DNA of 6,526 nt from an uncultured Acidobacteriota bacterium. Its GTDB lineage: Bacteria > Acidobacteriota > Vicinamibacteria > Vicinamibacterales > UBA8438. The DNA lies in contig CAJWMX010000170.1 in NCBI GenBank assembly GCA_913043805.1, positions 1 to 6,526 on the forward strand, written 5' to 3'. A model generated the notes under the pieces. That model was given only the letters and a program-made list of their open reading frames with translations, was not told where the DNA came from and did not search any database. The translations under genes and the position numbers were made by a program. This document shows positions 1-6,526 of the stretch, in pieces (positions within the stretch are counted from its first letter, which is position 1; every line of letters starts with the position of its first letter).

Positions 1-1
1 G

Positions 2-361
2 CTGATGGCCAAGGTGCTGCAGCGGCTGGCCCGTCGCGACTTGCTGGTGTCCCAGCACGGCACTCGCGGAGGCTATCTGCTTGGCCGACCGGCGGCCAGG
101 ATCTCGGTGGCCGACGTGATCGAGGCGATCGACGGACCGGTGATGGTGACGGCATGCACCAGCTCCGACGACGATTGTGAGCAGTACGCGACCTGCAACA
201 TCCGCGACCCGCTGTGGCGCATCAAGGATCAGATCGTCCAGGCACTTACCTCCTACAGCCTGAAGGAACTGGCCGCGGACGAGCCGCCACTGGTGCCGAT
301 CGCCCTCTCACCCAGACCCGCCACGATTCCCGCCACCCGGGTAGCCGCGTCGGGTCGTTGA
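2..361 (+). CDS. Rrf2/IscR-family Fe-S transcriptional regulator, 5' end missing
   Basis: This is the C-terminal part of an Rrf2-family winged-helix regulator. The reading frame is open to the window edge, so roughly the first 45 residues lie outside and the ATG at 5 is probably internal. Seen from that Met: the end of the recognition helix (LQRLARRDLLVSQHG), the wing signature TRGGYLLGRP (about residues 20-29), then ISVADVIEAIDGP. Three cysteines follow at C51, C58 and C64 (C-x6-C-x5-C), and then an amphipathic dimerisation helix. Known for the family: three such cysteines hold a [2Fe-2S] cluster in IscR, which represses isc genes when loaded. The position where E. coli IscR has its His ligand is occupied by Asn-Ile-Arg-Asp-Pro here, with no His. 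The tail after LKELAADE is Pro/Ala/Arg-rich and probably disordered. The stop overlaps the TTG start of the desulfurase, so it very likely regulates its own operon according to Fe-S status. SufR- or NsrR-like roles are not excluded. Confidence 0.88.
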   Translation: MMAKVLQRLARRDLLVSQHGTRGGYLLGRPAARISVADVIEAIDGPVMVTACTSSDDDCEQYATCNIRDPLWRIKDQIVQALTSYSLKELAADEPPLVPIALSPRPATIPATRVAASGR

Positions 362-1545
362 CCATCTACATGGACGGGCACGCCACGACGCGGGTCGATC
401 CCCGCGTCGTCGAGGCGATGGTGCCCTTCTTCACCGACCATTTCGGCAACGCGTCGAGCCGGCATCACCAGTTCGGCTGGACCGCGCGGGACGCGGTCGC
501 CACGGCGCGGGCCGACGTGGCCGAGCTCGTCGGCGGTTCACCCCGGGAGCTGGTGTTCACGAGCGGCGCCACCGAATCGAACAACCTGGCCATCAAGGGC
601 GTGGCCGACGCCGAGCGCGCCGCGGGCAACCACGTCGTGACCGTGGAGACCGAGCACCGAGCGGTGCTCGATCCGTGCGCCGCTCTCGAACGACAGGGAC
701 TTCGGGTGTCCTACCTGCCGGTGCGGGGTGATGGGCTGCTCGAGCCGGAGGCGTTCGCTCGCGCCCTGACCCCGGAGACGATCCTGGCCACGGTGATGGC
801 GGCGAACAACGAGGTCGGCGTCCTCCAACCGGTGGGGGAGCTGGCCCGGGCAGCCCGCGCGGCCGGGGCCCGGTTTCACACCGATGCGTCGCAGGCCGCC
901 GGGCGGGTCCCGCTCGATGTCTCCGCCGACCCGATCGACCTGGTGTCGCTCACCGCCCACAAGCTTCACGGGCCCAAAGGGATCGGCGCGCTGTTTGTCC
1001 GCGATGGTCTCGAGCTGACCCCGCTTGTCGAGGGAGGGGGGCACGAGGCCGGGCTCCGGTCTGGGACCTTGAACGTGCCCGCCATCGTCGGTTTCGGACA
1101 GGCCGCCCGTATCTGTCTGGACGGCATGTCCGAGGAGGCGGCGTCCCTGGCGAGCTTGCGGGATCGTCTTGCCGACGGCCTGCGGGGCGCGCTCGACGGC
1201 GTGCATGTGAACGGGTCGGTGGACGCGCGGCTTCCGCACAATCTGCACGTGTCCTTCGAGGGGGTCAGCGGGGAGCAGTTGCTCACCGGACTCACTGACG
1301 TCGCCGTGTCGTCGGGGGCGGCCTGCACCACGGCGTCCTCCCGGCCCTCCCATGTGCTGCGGGCTCTTGGCGTGTCGCCCGCACTGAGCAAGGCGTCGCT
1401 CCGCTTCGGCCTCGGCCGGTTCAACACCCGCGACGAAGTGGATCGCGTGGTCGAGCTGGTCAGCAGCCTGGTGACCCGGTTGCGAGCTCCGGTCGAGGTC
1501 TTCGATCTCGAGGACGAGCCGCTGCCTCCCGGGTGGTCCGACTGA
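358..1545 (+). CDS. iscS: Cysteine desulfurase, IscS/NifS group I
   Basis: This PLP-dependent class V aminotransferase-fold enzyme takes sulfur from L-cysteine as a persulfide, giving alanine, and passes it to Fe-S assembly and other sulfur acceptors in the cytoplasm. From the TTG at 358 it is 395 aa, close to E. coli IscS (404). Seen: N-terminal YMDGHATTRVDP (family YLDxxATTxVDP), TEHRAVLDP with the ring-stacking His at H100, TDASQAAG with D176 and Q179, PLP lysine K202 in AHKLHGPKG, and catalytic C323 in SSGAACTTAS followed by HVLRALG. The long Cys loop marks group I (IscS/NifS) rather than group II (SufS). The TTG at 358 overlaps the upstream TGA by 2 nt (TTGA) and keeps the conserved TIYMD strand. 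The next start, ATG 370, would cut it off, and extending to 214 would only overlap the regulator. No Shine-Dalgarno is visible, so translational coupling is likely. The DGHATT spelling is a variant of the common DNNATT or DYSATT. Confidence 0.95.
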   Translation: MTIYMDGHATTRVDPRVVEAMVPFFTDHFGNASSRHHQFGWTARDAVATARADVAELVGGSPRELVFTSGATESNNLAIKGVADAERAAGNHVVTVETEHRAVLDPCAALERQGLRVSYLPVRGDGLLEPEAFARALTPETILATVMAANNEVGVLQPVGELARAARAAGARFHTDASQAAGRVPLDVSADPIDLVSLTAHKLHGPKGIGALFVRDGLELTPLVEGGGHEAGLRSGTLNVPAIVGFGQAARICLDGMSEEAASLASLRDRLADGLRGALDGVHVNGSVDARLPHNLHVSFEGVSGEQLLTGLTDVAVSSGAACTTASSRPSHVLRALGVSPALSKASLRFGLGRFNTRDEVDRVVELVSSLVTRLRAPVEVFDLEDEPLPPGWSD

Positions 1546-1570
1546 CGCCGGGCCGGCAGGTGCGGTGCGA

Positions 1571-1576
1571 TACACT
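1571..1576 (+). promoter_or_regulatory. Possible -10 element (TACACT) before the A-type carrier gene
   Basis: TACACT matches the TAnnnT pattern of a sigma-70 -10 box and lies 12 nt before the ATG at 1589, inside the 43-nt gap after the desulfurase. No convincing -35 is seen about 17 nt upstream. If active it would start transcription only a few bases before the ATG and give the carrier and trehalose genes an internal promoter. The same hexamer also precedes the minus-strand membrane gene. Chance is a real alternative. Confidence 0.25.
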
Positions 1577-1588
1577 GGACCAGACATC

Positions 1589-1915
1589 ATGATTGAGATC
1601 ACCGAAGCGGCGGCCAAGCGGATTCAGAGTGCGATGGACGAGGAAGGGATCGCCGACGGCGGTCTCCGCGTGGGCATCAAGGCTGGTGGTTGCAACGGTC
1701 TGAGCTACATCTTCAAGTGGGAACAGGCGCCCGCCGACGGCGACCAGGTGTTCGAGGGCCAGGGCGGTACCCGCATCTTCGTCGACCCGAAGAGCTTCAA
1801 GTATCTCGACGGCACCGTCCTCGACTGCGACCCAAACATGCTGGGCCAGAACCTGGTTCTGCGAAATCCGAACGCGGCGACCGAGTGCGGTTGCGGGCTT
1901 TCGTTCGGCGTCTAG
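1589..1915 (+). CDS. iscA: A-type iron-sulfur carrier protein (IscA/ErpA/SufA family)
   Basis: This small HesB/IscA-fold protein receives Fe-S clusters or iron and delivers them to apo-enzymes. From ATG 1589 it is 108 aa, matching the usual 105-115. The three ligand cysteines are all present: C35 in AGGCNGLSY, and C100 and C102 in the C-terminal ECGCGLSF. The central FVDPKSFKYLDGTVLD corresponds to the family's VDxxSxxYLxGxxxD strand-turn. A GTG at 1565 is in frame and preceded by an AGG, but it would add eight residues (MRYTGPDI) not typical of the family, so ATG 1589 is preferred. The gene follows the cysteine desulfurase by 43 nt, consistent with a shared cluster-assembly job. Sequence alone does not separate IscA from ErpA or SufA: the neighbouring desulfurase favours the name iscA, and the absence of iscU and hscBA argues against a full Isc operon. 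It shares its reading frame with the next gene. Confidence 0.93.
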   Translation: MIEITEAAAKRIQSAMDEEGIADGGLRVGIKAGGCNGLSYIFKWEQAPADGDQVFEGQGGTRIFVDPKSFKYLDGTVLDCDPNMLGQNLVLRNPNAATECGCGLSFGV

Positions 1916-1924
1916 TGCCCGGAT

Positions 1925-3400
<1,476 letters not shown>

Positions 3401-3402
3401 CC

Positions 3403-3421
3403 AGCCGTTGGCCCGACGGCT
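3403..3421. terminator. Possible bidirectional terminator hairpin between convergent genes
   Basis: AGCCGT (3403-3408) and ACGGCT (3416-3421) form a perfect 6-bp inverted repeat with a 7-nt loop. It lies in the 30-bp gap between the stop of otsA and the stop of the minus-strand membrane gene, where a shared terminator would be expected. No T-run follows on either strand, so it is not a textbook intrinsic terminator, and short GC-rich repeats are common in this DNA. Confidence 0.35.
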
Positions 3422-3430
3422 CTCGAAACC

Positions 3431-3934
3431 CTACACGTCGTCGTCTTCGGGTAGTGCGTGTATCTGCGGGGCCCGTTTGACGACCACGGTCAGACCGAAG
3501 AGCGCGATCATGGTCGAGGCGCCCAACCCGATGTAGGCGCCCGGCGCCATCACCGGTTCGGAGACCGCCCGTGCCTCGCTGCCCGTGACGATCGCGCGTG
3601 CCTGCTCAGCGGCCCAGCCCTGCTGCGCCGCGGCGCGTTCCATCAGCCGTTCCGACAGGAAGAGCACACCGAAGGCGAACAGGCCGACGAGGAGCAGCGG
3701 GTGACGCGAGTTCTTCCGCGTGGCGATGCTGAGGCCGGCCAGCACGAGGGCCATGACGGCGAGCCCCAGGACCCAGAAGCCGGCCAGGTCCGGGACCCCG
3801 CCGTACTCCTCTGAGCCGACCACGATCCAGGGCATGAACGCGCTGACAGCCAGCACCAGGCCGCCCATAATCGGCACGTAGTAGGCGCGCATCGGGTGAC
3901 CGACCACCTGACGGAGTGGCCCTAGCGAGGACAT
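3431..3934 (-). CDS. Four-helix integral membrane protein of unknown function
   Basis: I do not recognise a named family. The 167-aa product has four hydrophobic stretches: about residues 18-39 (AYYVPIMGGLVLAVSAFMPW), 52-71, 79-94 and 132-152. A polar, Ala/Gln/Glu-rich segment (about 95-128) separates the third and fourth, and the tail is acidic (LPEDDDV). Basic TRKNSRHP between helices two and three fits a cytoplasmic loop, placing both ends in the cytoplasm if there are four helices. No catalytic motif is visible. It lies 22 nt after the DUF6152-like gene on the same strand, so they are probably co-transcribed. The start is uncertain: ATG 3934 has no Shine-Dalgarno but sits 7 nt after TGCTACACT, a -10-like element. 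ATG 3892 (MRAYYVP) has AGGTGG 11 nt upstream and begins just before the first helix. A small inner-membrane accessory role is possible but not shown. Confidence 0.8.
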   Translation of the reverse strand: MSSLGPLRQVVGHPMRAYYVPIMGGLVLAVSAFMPWIVVGSEEYGGVPDLAGFWVLGLAVMALVLAGLSIATRKNSRHPLLLVGLFAFGVLFLSERLMERAAAQQGWAAEQARAIVTGSEARAVSEPVMAPGAYIGLGASTMIALFGLTVVVKRAPQIHALPEDDDV

Positions 3935-3941
3935 GTCGAGG

Positions 3942-3950
3942 AGTGTAGCA
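3942..3950 (-). promoter_or_regulatory. Extended -10-like element 7 nt before the membrane-protein start
   Basis: Read on the minus strand this is TGCTACACT, which fits the extended -10 pattern TGnTAnnnT. Only 7 nt separate it from the ATG at 3934, so transcription would begin at or next to the start codon and give a leaderless mRNA. There is no purine-rich Shine-Dalgarno in the same space; it reads CCTCGAC. It lies between the DUF6152-like stop and this gene, so it would be an internal second promoter. No -35 was assigned. Confidence 0.35.
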
Positions 3951-3956
3951 CCCGCG

Positions 3957-4364
3957 CTAGCGGGCGCAGGGGGTCGAGGCGTCGGGTGGGGGAGACAGGG
4001 TTGTCTTGCCCGTGGCGAGCTGGGTCAAGCTCCGGAGGTAGAGTCGGAAAGCGCCCGGGTCACGGCCAGGGTGTCCACAGATACGGACGCGCTCACCCTC
4101 GTTCAGGTCCGTTTCGTTCCATCCCAGTTGCTCGAGCTGCAGGGCGGCGCGCCACTCGACGGCCCACGTGTGCGTGTCGCCGTCGGTGTCCCGGACGAGC
4201 AGATGCACCATGGAGTGGGGATCGCCGAAGAGGAATGACGTGACCTCGCCCTCAAGGATTAGGGTCTGCTTTTCGTCGTACACCTCGGCGACGGGGTGAT
4301 GGGCGTAGAGCGAGAGCCCCAGGGCGGTCCAGCCAGTCACGAACAGGGCGGTCCATCGCGTCAT
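3957..4364 (-). CDS. Secreted DUF6152-family-like protein
   Basis: The product is 135 aa with an N-terminal signal peptide: a basic start (MTRW), a hydrophobic stretch to about residue 20, and a likely cut at SLYA-HH, leaving a mature protein that begins with two histidines. The body matches the pattern I know for DUF6152 proteins: AHH near the mature start, LEGEVTSFLFGDPHS (family: GxVxxxxWxNPH), WAVEW, LGWNETDLNEGERVRICGHPGRD (family: GW..dLk.GD.V.v.G...rdG) and a closing RSLTQLATG. It is predicted to be a small exported beta-rich domain. Its function is unknown; the conserved histidines make metal or ligand binding conceivable, but that is a guess. Start ATG 4364 has a good Shine-Dalgarno (GAGGAAA) and a TATGAT -10-like box upstream. 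It heads a minus-strand pair with the membrane protein and is divergent from the two-component system, which may control it. The last residues (PDASTPCAR) are low-complexity with a lone Cys. Confidence 0.82.
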   Translation of the reverse strand: MTRWTALFVTGWTALGLSLYAHHPVAEVYDEKQTLILEGEVTSFLFGDPHSMVHLLVRDTDGDTHTWAVEWRAALQLEQLGWNETDLNEGERVRICGHPGRDPGAFRLYLRSLTQLATGKTTLSPPPDASTPCAR

Positions 4365-4369
4365 GAGCG

Positions 4370-4376
4370 TTTCCTC
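4370..4376 (-). promoter_or_regulatory. Shine-Dalgarno site of the DUF6152-like gene
   Basis: GAGGAAA read on the minus strand, with GAGGA ending 7 nt before ATG 4364. It is the clearest ribosome-binding site in the window and fixes this start. Most other genes here have no recognisable Shine-Dalgarno. Confidence 0.7.
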
Positions 4377-4387
4377 ACGTCGTCCCT

Positions 4388-4393
4388 ATCATA
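4388..4393 (-). promoter_or_regulatory. -10 element for the DUF6152-like/membrane-protein unit
   Basis: TATGAT read on the minus strand is one base from the TATAAT consensus and lies 23 nt before the start codon, leaving a short 5' leader that contains the Shine-Dalgarno. The hexamer about 17 nt upstream (AAGCGG) does not resemble a -35, so an activator may be needed. The TGAAR repeat at 4417-4432 begins directly behind that position. Confidence 0.5.
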
Positions 4394-4416
4394 TGCCGGG
4401 GCCGCCAGAGCCGCTT

Positions 4417-4432
4417 TGAAGATTCCCTGAAA
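4417..4432. promoter_or_regulatory. Candidate OmpR/PhoB-type direct-repeat operator
   Basis: TGAAG (4417-4421) and TGAAA (4428-4432) are tandem half-sites 11 bp apart, i.e. YTTCA-N6-YTTCA on the other strand. An 11-bp period is the spacing used by PhoB, PmrA and related dimers. The repeat ends 14 nt before the TAAGCT -10-like box of the response-regulator gene, covering where its -35 would be, and also lies behind the minus-strand promoter. It sits inside a wider 6-bp inverted repeat (GCCGCT 4410-4415 / AGCGGC 4435-4440). Binding by the adjacent response regulator is inferred from position and spacing only. Confidence 0.4.
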
Positions 4433-4446
4433 TCAGCGGCATTCGA

Positions 4447-4452
4447 TAAGCT
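4447..4452 (+). promoter_or_regulatory. -10-like element 6 nt before the response-regulator start
   Basis: TAAGCT fits TAnnnT and lies 6 nt before ATG 4459. Transcription from it would start at or beside the ATG, so the mRNA would be leaderless, in keeping with the absence of a Shine-Dalgarno before this gene. The direct repeat at 4417-4432 occupies the -35 region. Confidence 0.35.
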
Positions 4453-4458
4453 GTTTCC

Positions 4459-5184
4459 ATGACCGCGCAGGAGCGGCTCGGTGAAGAACCCACCCGCGCG
4501 GCCCGGCTCCTCGTCGTTGAAGACGAGGAGAAGGTGGCCGCCGCCCTGCGGAAGGGCCTCGAGAGAGATGGGTACGAGGTGGTGGTCGAGGGCACTGGTG
4601 AGGACGCCTACTTTCGCCTCGGCAAGGAGGGGTTCGACGCCGTGGTGCTCGACCTGAATCTGCCCGGTCGGGATGGTCTGGAGGTGCTGACGACGATGCG
4701 TCAGCAAGGGTTGGATACCCCGGTGCTTGTGCTCACCGCGCGCGACAGTCTCGACGATCGCGTTGTCGGACTCGACGCCGGTGCCGACGACTATCTGGTG
4801 AAGCCGTTCGCGTTCGCCGAGCTGCTGGCTCGCATCCGGGCGGTGGCTCGGCGGGGCCGGGGGGCGGAGCCGGGCGAGATCACGGTCGAGTCCCTCAGCA
4901 TCGACCACTCCACCCGTCGGGCCGACCGGGCGGGCCAGCCGCTCGAGCTGACCGCCAAGGAGTTCGACCTTCTGTACTACCTGGCGTTGCATGTCGGGCA
5001 GGTGGTGTCGCGCGATACGCTAGCTCGTGAGGTCTGGCGGGACACGGCCCGCAGCACCACCCTCGACAATGTCATCGACGTGCACATCTCCCGGCTGCGG
5101 AGGAAGGTCGATCAGCACCACCCGGTGAGACTCATCCAGACGGTACGGGGTGTCGGATTCGCCTTGCGGGAGGACAGCGAATGA
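4459..5184 (+). CDS. Two-component response regulator, OmpR/PhoB family
   Basis: This 241-aa cytoplasmic DNA-binding regulator is switched by phosphorylation from its kinase partner. The receiver domain (about residues 16-130) has the acidic pair E21/D22 in LLVVEDEEK, phospho-acceptor D65 in VVLDLNLPGRDG, the switch Thr T93 in LVLTARD, and K115 in GADDYLVKPF. The C-terminal winged helix (about 140-237) shows LTAKEFDLLYYLALHVGQVVSRDTL, the recognition-helix region TLDNVIDVHISRLRRKVD and the wing RLIQTVRGVGF. All phosphorylation residues are present, so it should be a normal on/off switch. The ARDSLDDRVVGLDAGADDYL stretch resembles the CusR/QseB/TctD group, but the signal cannot be read from this. 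ATG 4459 is the only start candidate before the receiver, adding about 15 polar residues. The stop overlaps the kinase start by 4 nt (ATGA), giving coupled translation. A repeat just upstream may be its own operator. Confidence 0.96.
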   Translation: MTAQERLGEEPTRAARLLVVEDEEKVAAALRKGLERDGYEVVVEGTGEDAYFRLGKEGFDAVVLDLNLPGRDGLEVLTTMRQQGLDTPVLVLTARDSLDDRVVGLDAGADDYLVKPFAFAELLARIRAVARRGRGAEPGEITVESLSIDHSTRRADRAGQPLELTAKEFDLLYYLALHVGQVVSRDTLAREVWRDTARSTTLDNVIDVHISRLRRKVDQHHPVRLIQTVRGVGFALREDSE

Positions 5185-6526
5185 TGCGCCGGTGGTGGTC
5201 TCACAGCCTGCGGGCGCAGCTGACGGCCTGGCAGGTGTGCGCCATGGTCGTCGTGCTGGGCGTGTATGTCGGCGTCGTGCTCTGGCTGGTCACCCGGAAT
5301 CTGTCGGGAGCGCTCGACTCGCGTCTCCGCAGCGACTTCAGATGGGCCGCCGAGATGGCGCAGCAGGAGCCCGATGGATCCCTCAGCTGGTTCGAGGGGG
5401 ATCCATGGGGTGCCGATAGCCCCTGGCTCCAGGTCTTCTCTGGCAACGGTGAGCTGATCTACCGCACCGCGATGGCCCAGCGGCTGCCGGTCCCGGACAG
5501 CGAGGCGCTGAGCCAGGACGCGTCGGGGCGTATTGTTGCCGTGCCCGCCGACCCGGCTCCGTTTCGGCTCTTGACCGAACGCGCCACGGTGGGCGGGCGT
5601 CCGGTTGTGCTGCAGGTCGGGCGGTCAGAGGCCACGATGCGCCTCGAGGTCCGCGAGCTGGCGGTCCTGCTCGGGTTGGGGTTGCCACTGGCGGTCGCGG
5701 TGGCCGGAGGGGTCGGCTACGTGGTGGCGCGGCGAGCCCTGGCTCCTGTCGCTCGGATGGGAGAGCGGGCTCGCGACATCACCGCCTCGCGTCTCGACGA
5801 GCGGTTGCCGATCGACACCCCGCAGGACGAGCTTGGGCGCATGGCCGCGGTGTTCAACGACACCCTCGGCCGGCTCGAGGCATCCTTCCTTCAGATGCGC
5901 CGTTTCACCGGAAACGTCTCCCACGAGCTCCGGACGCCGCTGACGGCCATTCGAAGCGTGGGTGAGGTCGGTCTGCGGGGTCCCAGCGATGCGGCCGCCT
6001 ATCGGGACGTGATCGAGAGCATGCTGGAGGAAACCGACCGGCTCACCCGGCTGGTGAACCAACTGCTCGCGGTGGCCCGTGCCGATGGTGGAGACCTGAC
6101 ACCCGGAGCGACCGACGTGAACCTCGGGTCGCTCGCCGAAGACGTGGTCTCCCATCTTGGCGTGCTCGCCGAGGAGAAGGCGCAGACGCTCGACGTCGAC
6201 GTCGATGCCGCGCCGTCGTGCCGCGCCGACCACATCACCATCCGTCAGGCGGTGATCAACCTGGTCGACAACGCCATCCGCTACACCCCGGAGGGCGGTC
6301 GGATTCTGCTTCGGGTCTACCAGACGGCGACCAACGCGTTCCTGGAAGTGACCGACACCGGTCCCGGGATTCCGGAGCGGGATCGGACTCGCCTGTTCGA
6401 GCGGCTGTTCCGGGGCGGCGAGCAGACCGCTGATCCCGGAGGCAGCGGTCTCGGGCTCTCGATCGCCAAGTGGGCCGTCGAGGCGAACCACGGCGAGCTG
6501 ACCTACCAGCCGGTGTCCGCCGGAGG
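5181..6526 (+). CDS. Sensor histidine kinase, HAMP-HisKA-HATPase, 3' end missing
   Basis: This is the membrane sensor that autophosphorylates and passes phosphate to the response regulator encoded just upstream. 448 codons are visible with no stop. By comparison with similar kinases only a few dozen residues at most should be missing. Seen: TM1 (about 14-36), an external sensor region (about 37-159) rich in Trp (RWAAEM, SWFEGDPWG, SPWLQVF), TM2 (160-183), HAMP (about 184-236), H-box NVSHELRTPL with H248, N-box NLVDNAIRYTP with N364, D392 in DTGPGIP, an F-box-like LFERLFRGG, and the glycine lid GGSGLGL (420-426). All catalytic boxes are intact. The sensor region has a PAS/TctE-like feel (WLQVFSGNGELIYRT) but no motif that names a ligand, and no His/Met cluster suggesting copper. 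The start is the ATGATG pair at 5181, overlapping the regulator stop. An ATG at 5184 would serve equally well. Confidence 0.95.
   Translation, partial: MMRRWWSHSLRAQLTAWQVCAMVVVLGVYVGVVLWLVTRNLSGALDSRLRSDFRWAAEMAQQEPDGSLSWFEGDPWGADSPWLQVFSGNGELIYRTAMAQRLPVPDSEALSQDASGRIVAVPADPAPFRLLTERATVGGRPVVLQVGRSEATMRLEVRELAVLLGLGLPLAVAVAGGVGYVVARRALAPVARMGERARDITASRLDERLPIDTPQDELGRMAAVFNDTLGRLEASFLQMRRFTGNVSHELRTPLTAIRSVGEVGLRGPSDAAAYRDVIESMLEETDRLTRLVNQLLAVARADGGDLTPGATDVNLGSLAEDVVSHLGVLAEEKAQTLDVDVDAAPSCRADHITIRQAVINLVDNAIRYTPEGGRILLRVYQTATNAFLEVTDTGPGIPERDRTRLFERLFRGGEQTADPGGSGLGLSIAKWAVEANHGELTYQPVSAG
5374..5406. repeat. Imperfect inverted repeat inside the kinase sensor region
   Basis: ATGGATCCCTC (5374-5384) and GAGGGGGATCCAT (5394-5406) are inverted copies apart from a two-G insertion in the right arm, with a 9-nt loop. 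They encode part of the external domain (DGSLSWFEGDPWG). The arms could form a hairpin in the mRNA. Most likely it is a chance result of codon use; no mobile element is attached to it. Confidence 0.4.

Noticed and set aside
214..357. Upstream extension of the desulfurase to an ATG at 214
   Set aside because: The added residues overlap the regulator's coding sequence and are low-complexity. The conserved enzyme fold begins at TIYMDGHATT, reached from TTG 358.
651..670. Perfect 8-bp inverted repeat with a 4-nt loop in the desulfurase gene
   Set aside because: It encodes the conserved TEHRAVLD motif, lies mid-gene and has no T-run. The pairing follows from GC-rich codon choice rather than a terminator or regulatory hairpin.
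1547..1557. GCCGGGCCGGC palindrome after the desulfurase stop, considered as a terminator
   Set aside because: The palindrome is too tight to form a stable loop, no T-run follows, and the downstream genes appear to belong to the same operon.
538..1617. Long open frame (359 codons) on the minus strand across the desulfurase gene
   Set aside because: It is antisense to a clearly conserved enzyme with all catalytic motifs. The translation is rich in Arg, Gly, Pro and His with no recognisable domain, as expected of GC-rich antisense frames.
3933..4243. Two overlapping plus-strand open frames (starting at 3933 and 3986) across the DUF6152-like gene
   Set aside because: Both are antisense to a gene with a signal peptide, a good Shine-Dalgarno and family motifs, and neither shows a recognisable domain.
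4375..4992. 205-codon open frame on the minus strand across the response regulator and the divergent promoter region
   Set aside because: It would run through the receiver domain and the intergenic control region, and its protein looks like no known family.
5625..6491. 288-codon open frame on the minus strand across the histidine kinase
   Set aside because: It lies antisense to intact H, N and G boxes of the kinase and shows no domain of its own. It is a shadow of codon bias.

Overview
This is a GC-rich stretch of ordinary-looking bacterial chromosome with eight tightly packed protein-coding genes. No RNA gene, insertion sequence, CRISPR array, phage gene or attachment site is visible, and the longest non-coding gap is 94 bp. 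The secreted DUF6152-type protein, GC-rich codon usage, frequent TTG starts and rarity of Shine-Dalgarno sites suggest an acidobacterium, perhaps Vicinamibacteria. That is inference from gene content, and a GC-rich proteobacterium is not excluded.

Positions 2-3400, plus strand, form a probable operon. It begins with the 3' part of an Rrf2/IscR-type regulator carrying three cluster-type cysteines. A group I cysteine desulfurase (IscS/NifS) follows, starting at a TTG that overlaps the regulator's stop. Next come an A-type iron-sulfur carrier (IscA/ErpA-like) and a GT20 trehalose-6-phosphate synthase (OtsA-like). The first three fit together: sulfur mobilisation, cluster delivery and a likely cluster-sensing regulator. 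No IscU or SufBCD scaffold lies between them. The trehalose enzyme is an unexpected rider, and no otsB phosphatase is visible.

Positions 3431-4364, minus strand, form a two-gene unit convergent with otsA. A short secreted DUF6152-like protein is followed 22 bp later by an unrecognised four-helix membrane protein. A small hairpin lies in the 30 bp between the convergent units.

Positions 4459-6526, plus strand, hold an OmpR/PhoB-family response regulator and its sensor histidine kinase. They overlap by ATGA, and the kinase runs off the window. The 94 bp between this pair and the divergent DUF6152 unit holds -10-like elements facing both ways and an 11-bp-phased TGAAR repeat between them. That is the natural place for the response regulator to control itself and the secreted/membrane pair.

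No clearly new system is evident. The points most worth checking are the shared operator in the divergent region, the leaderless-type promoters right against start codons, the variant GT20 enzyme and its linkage to Fe-S genes.
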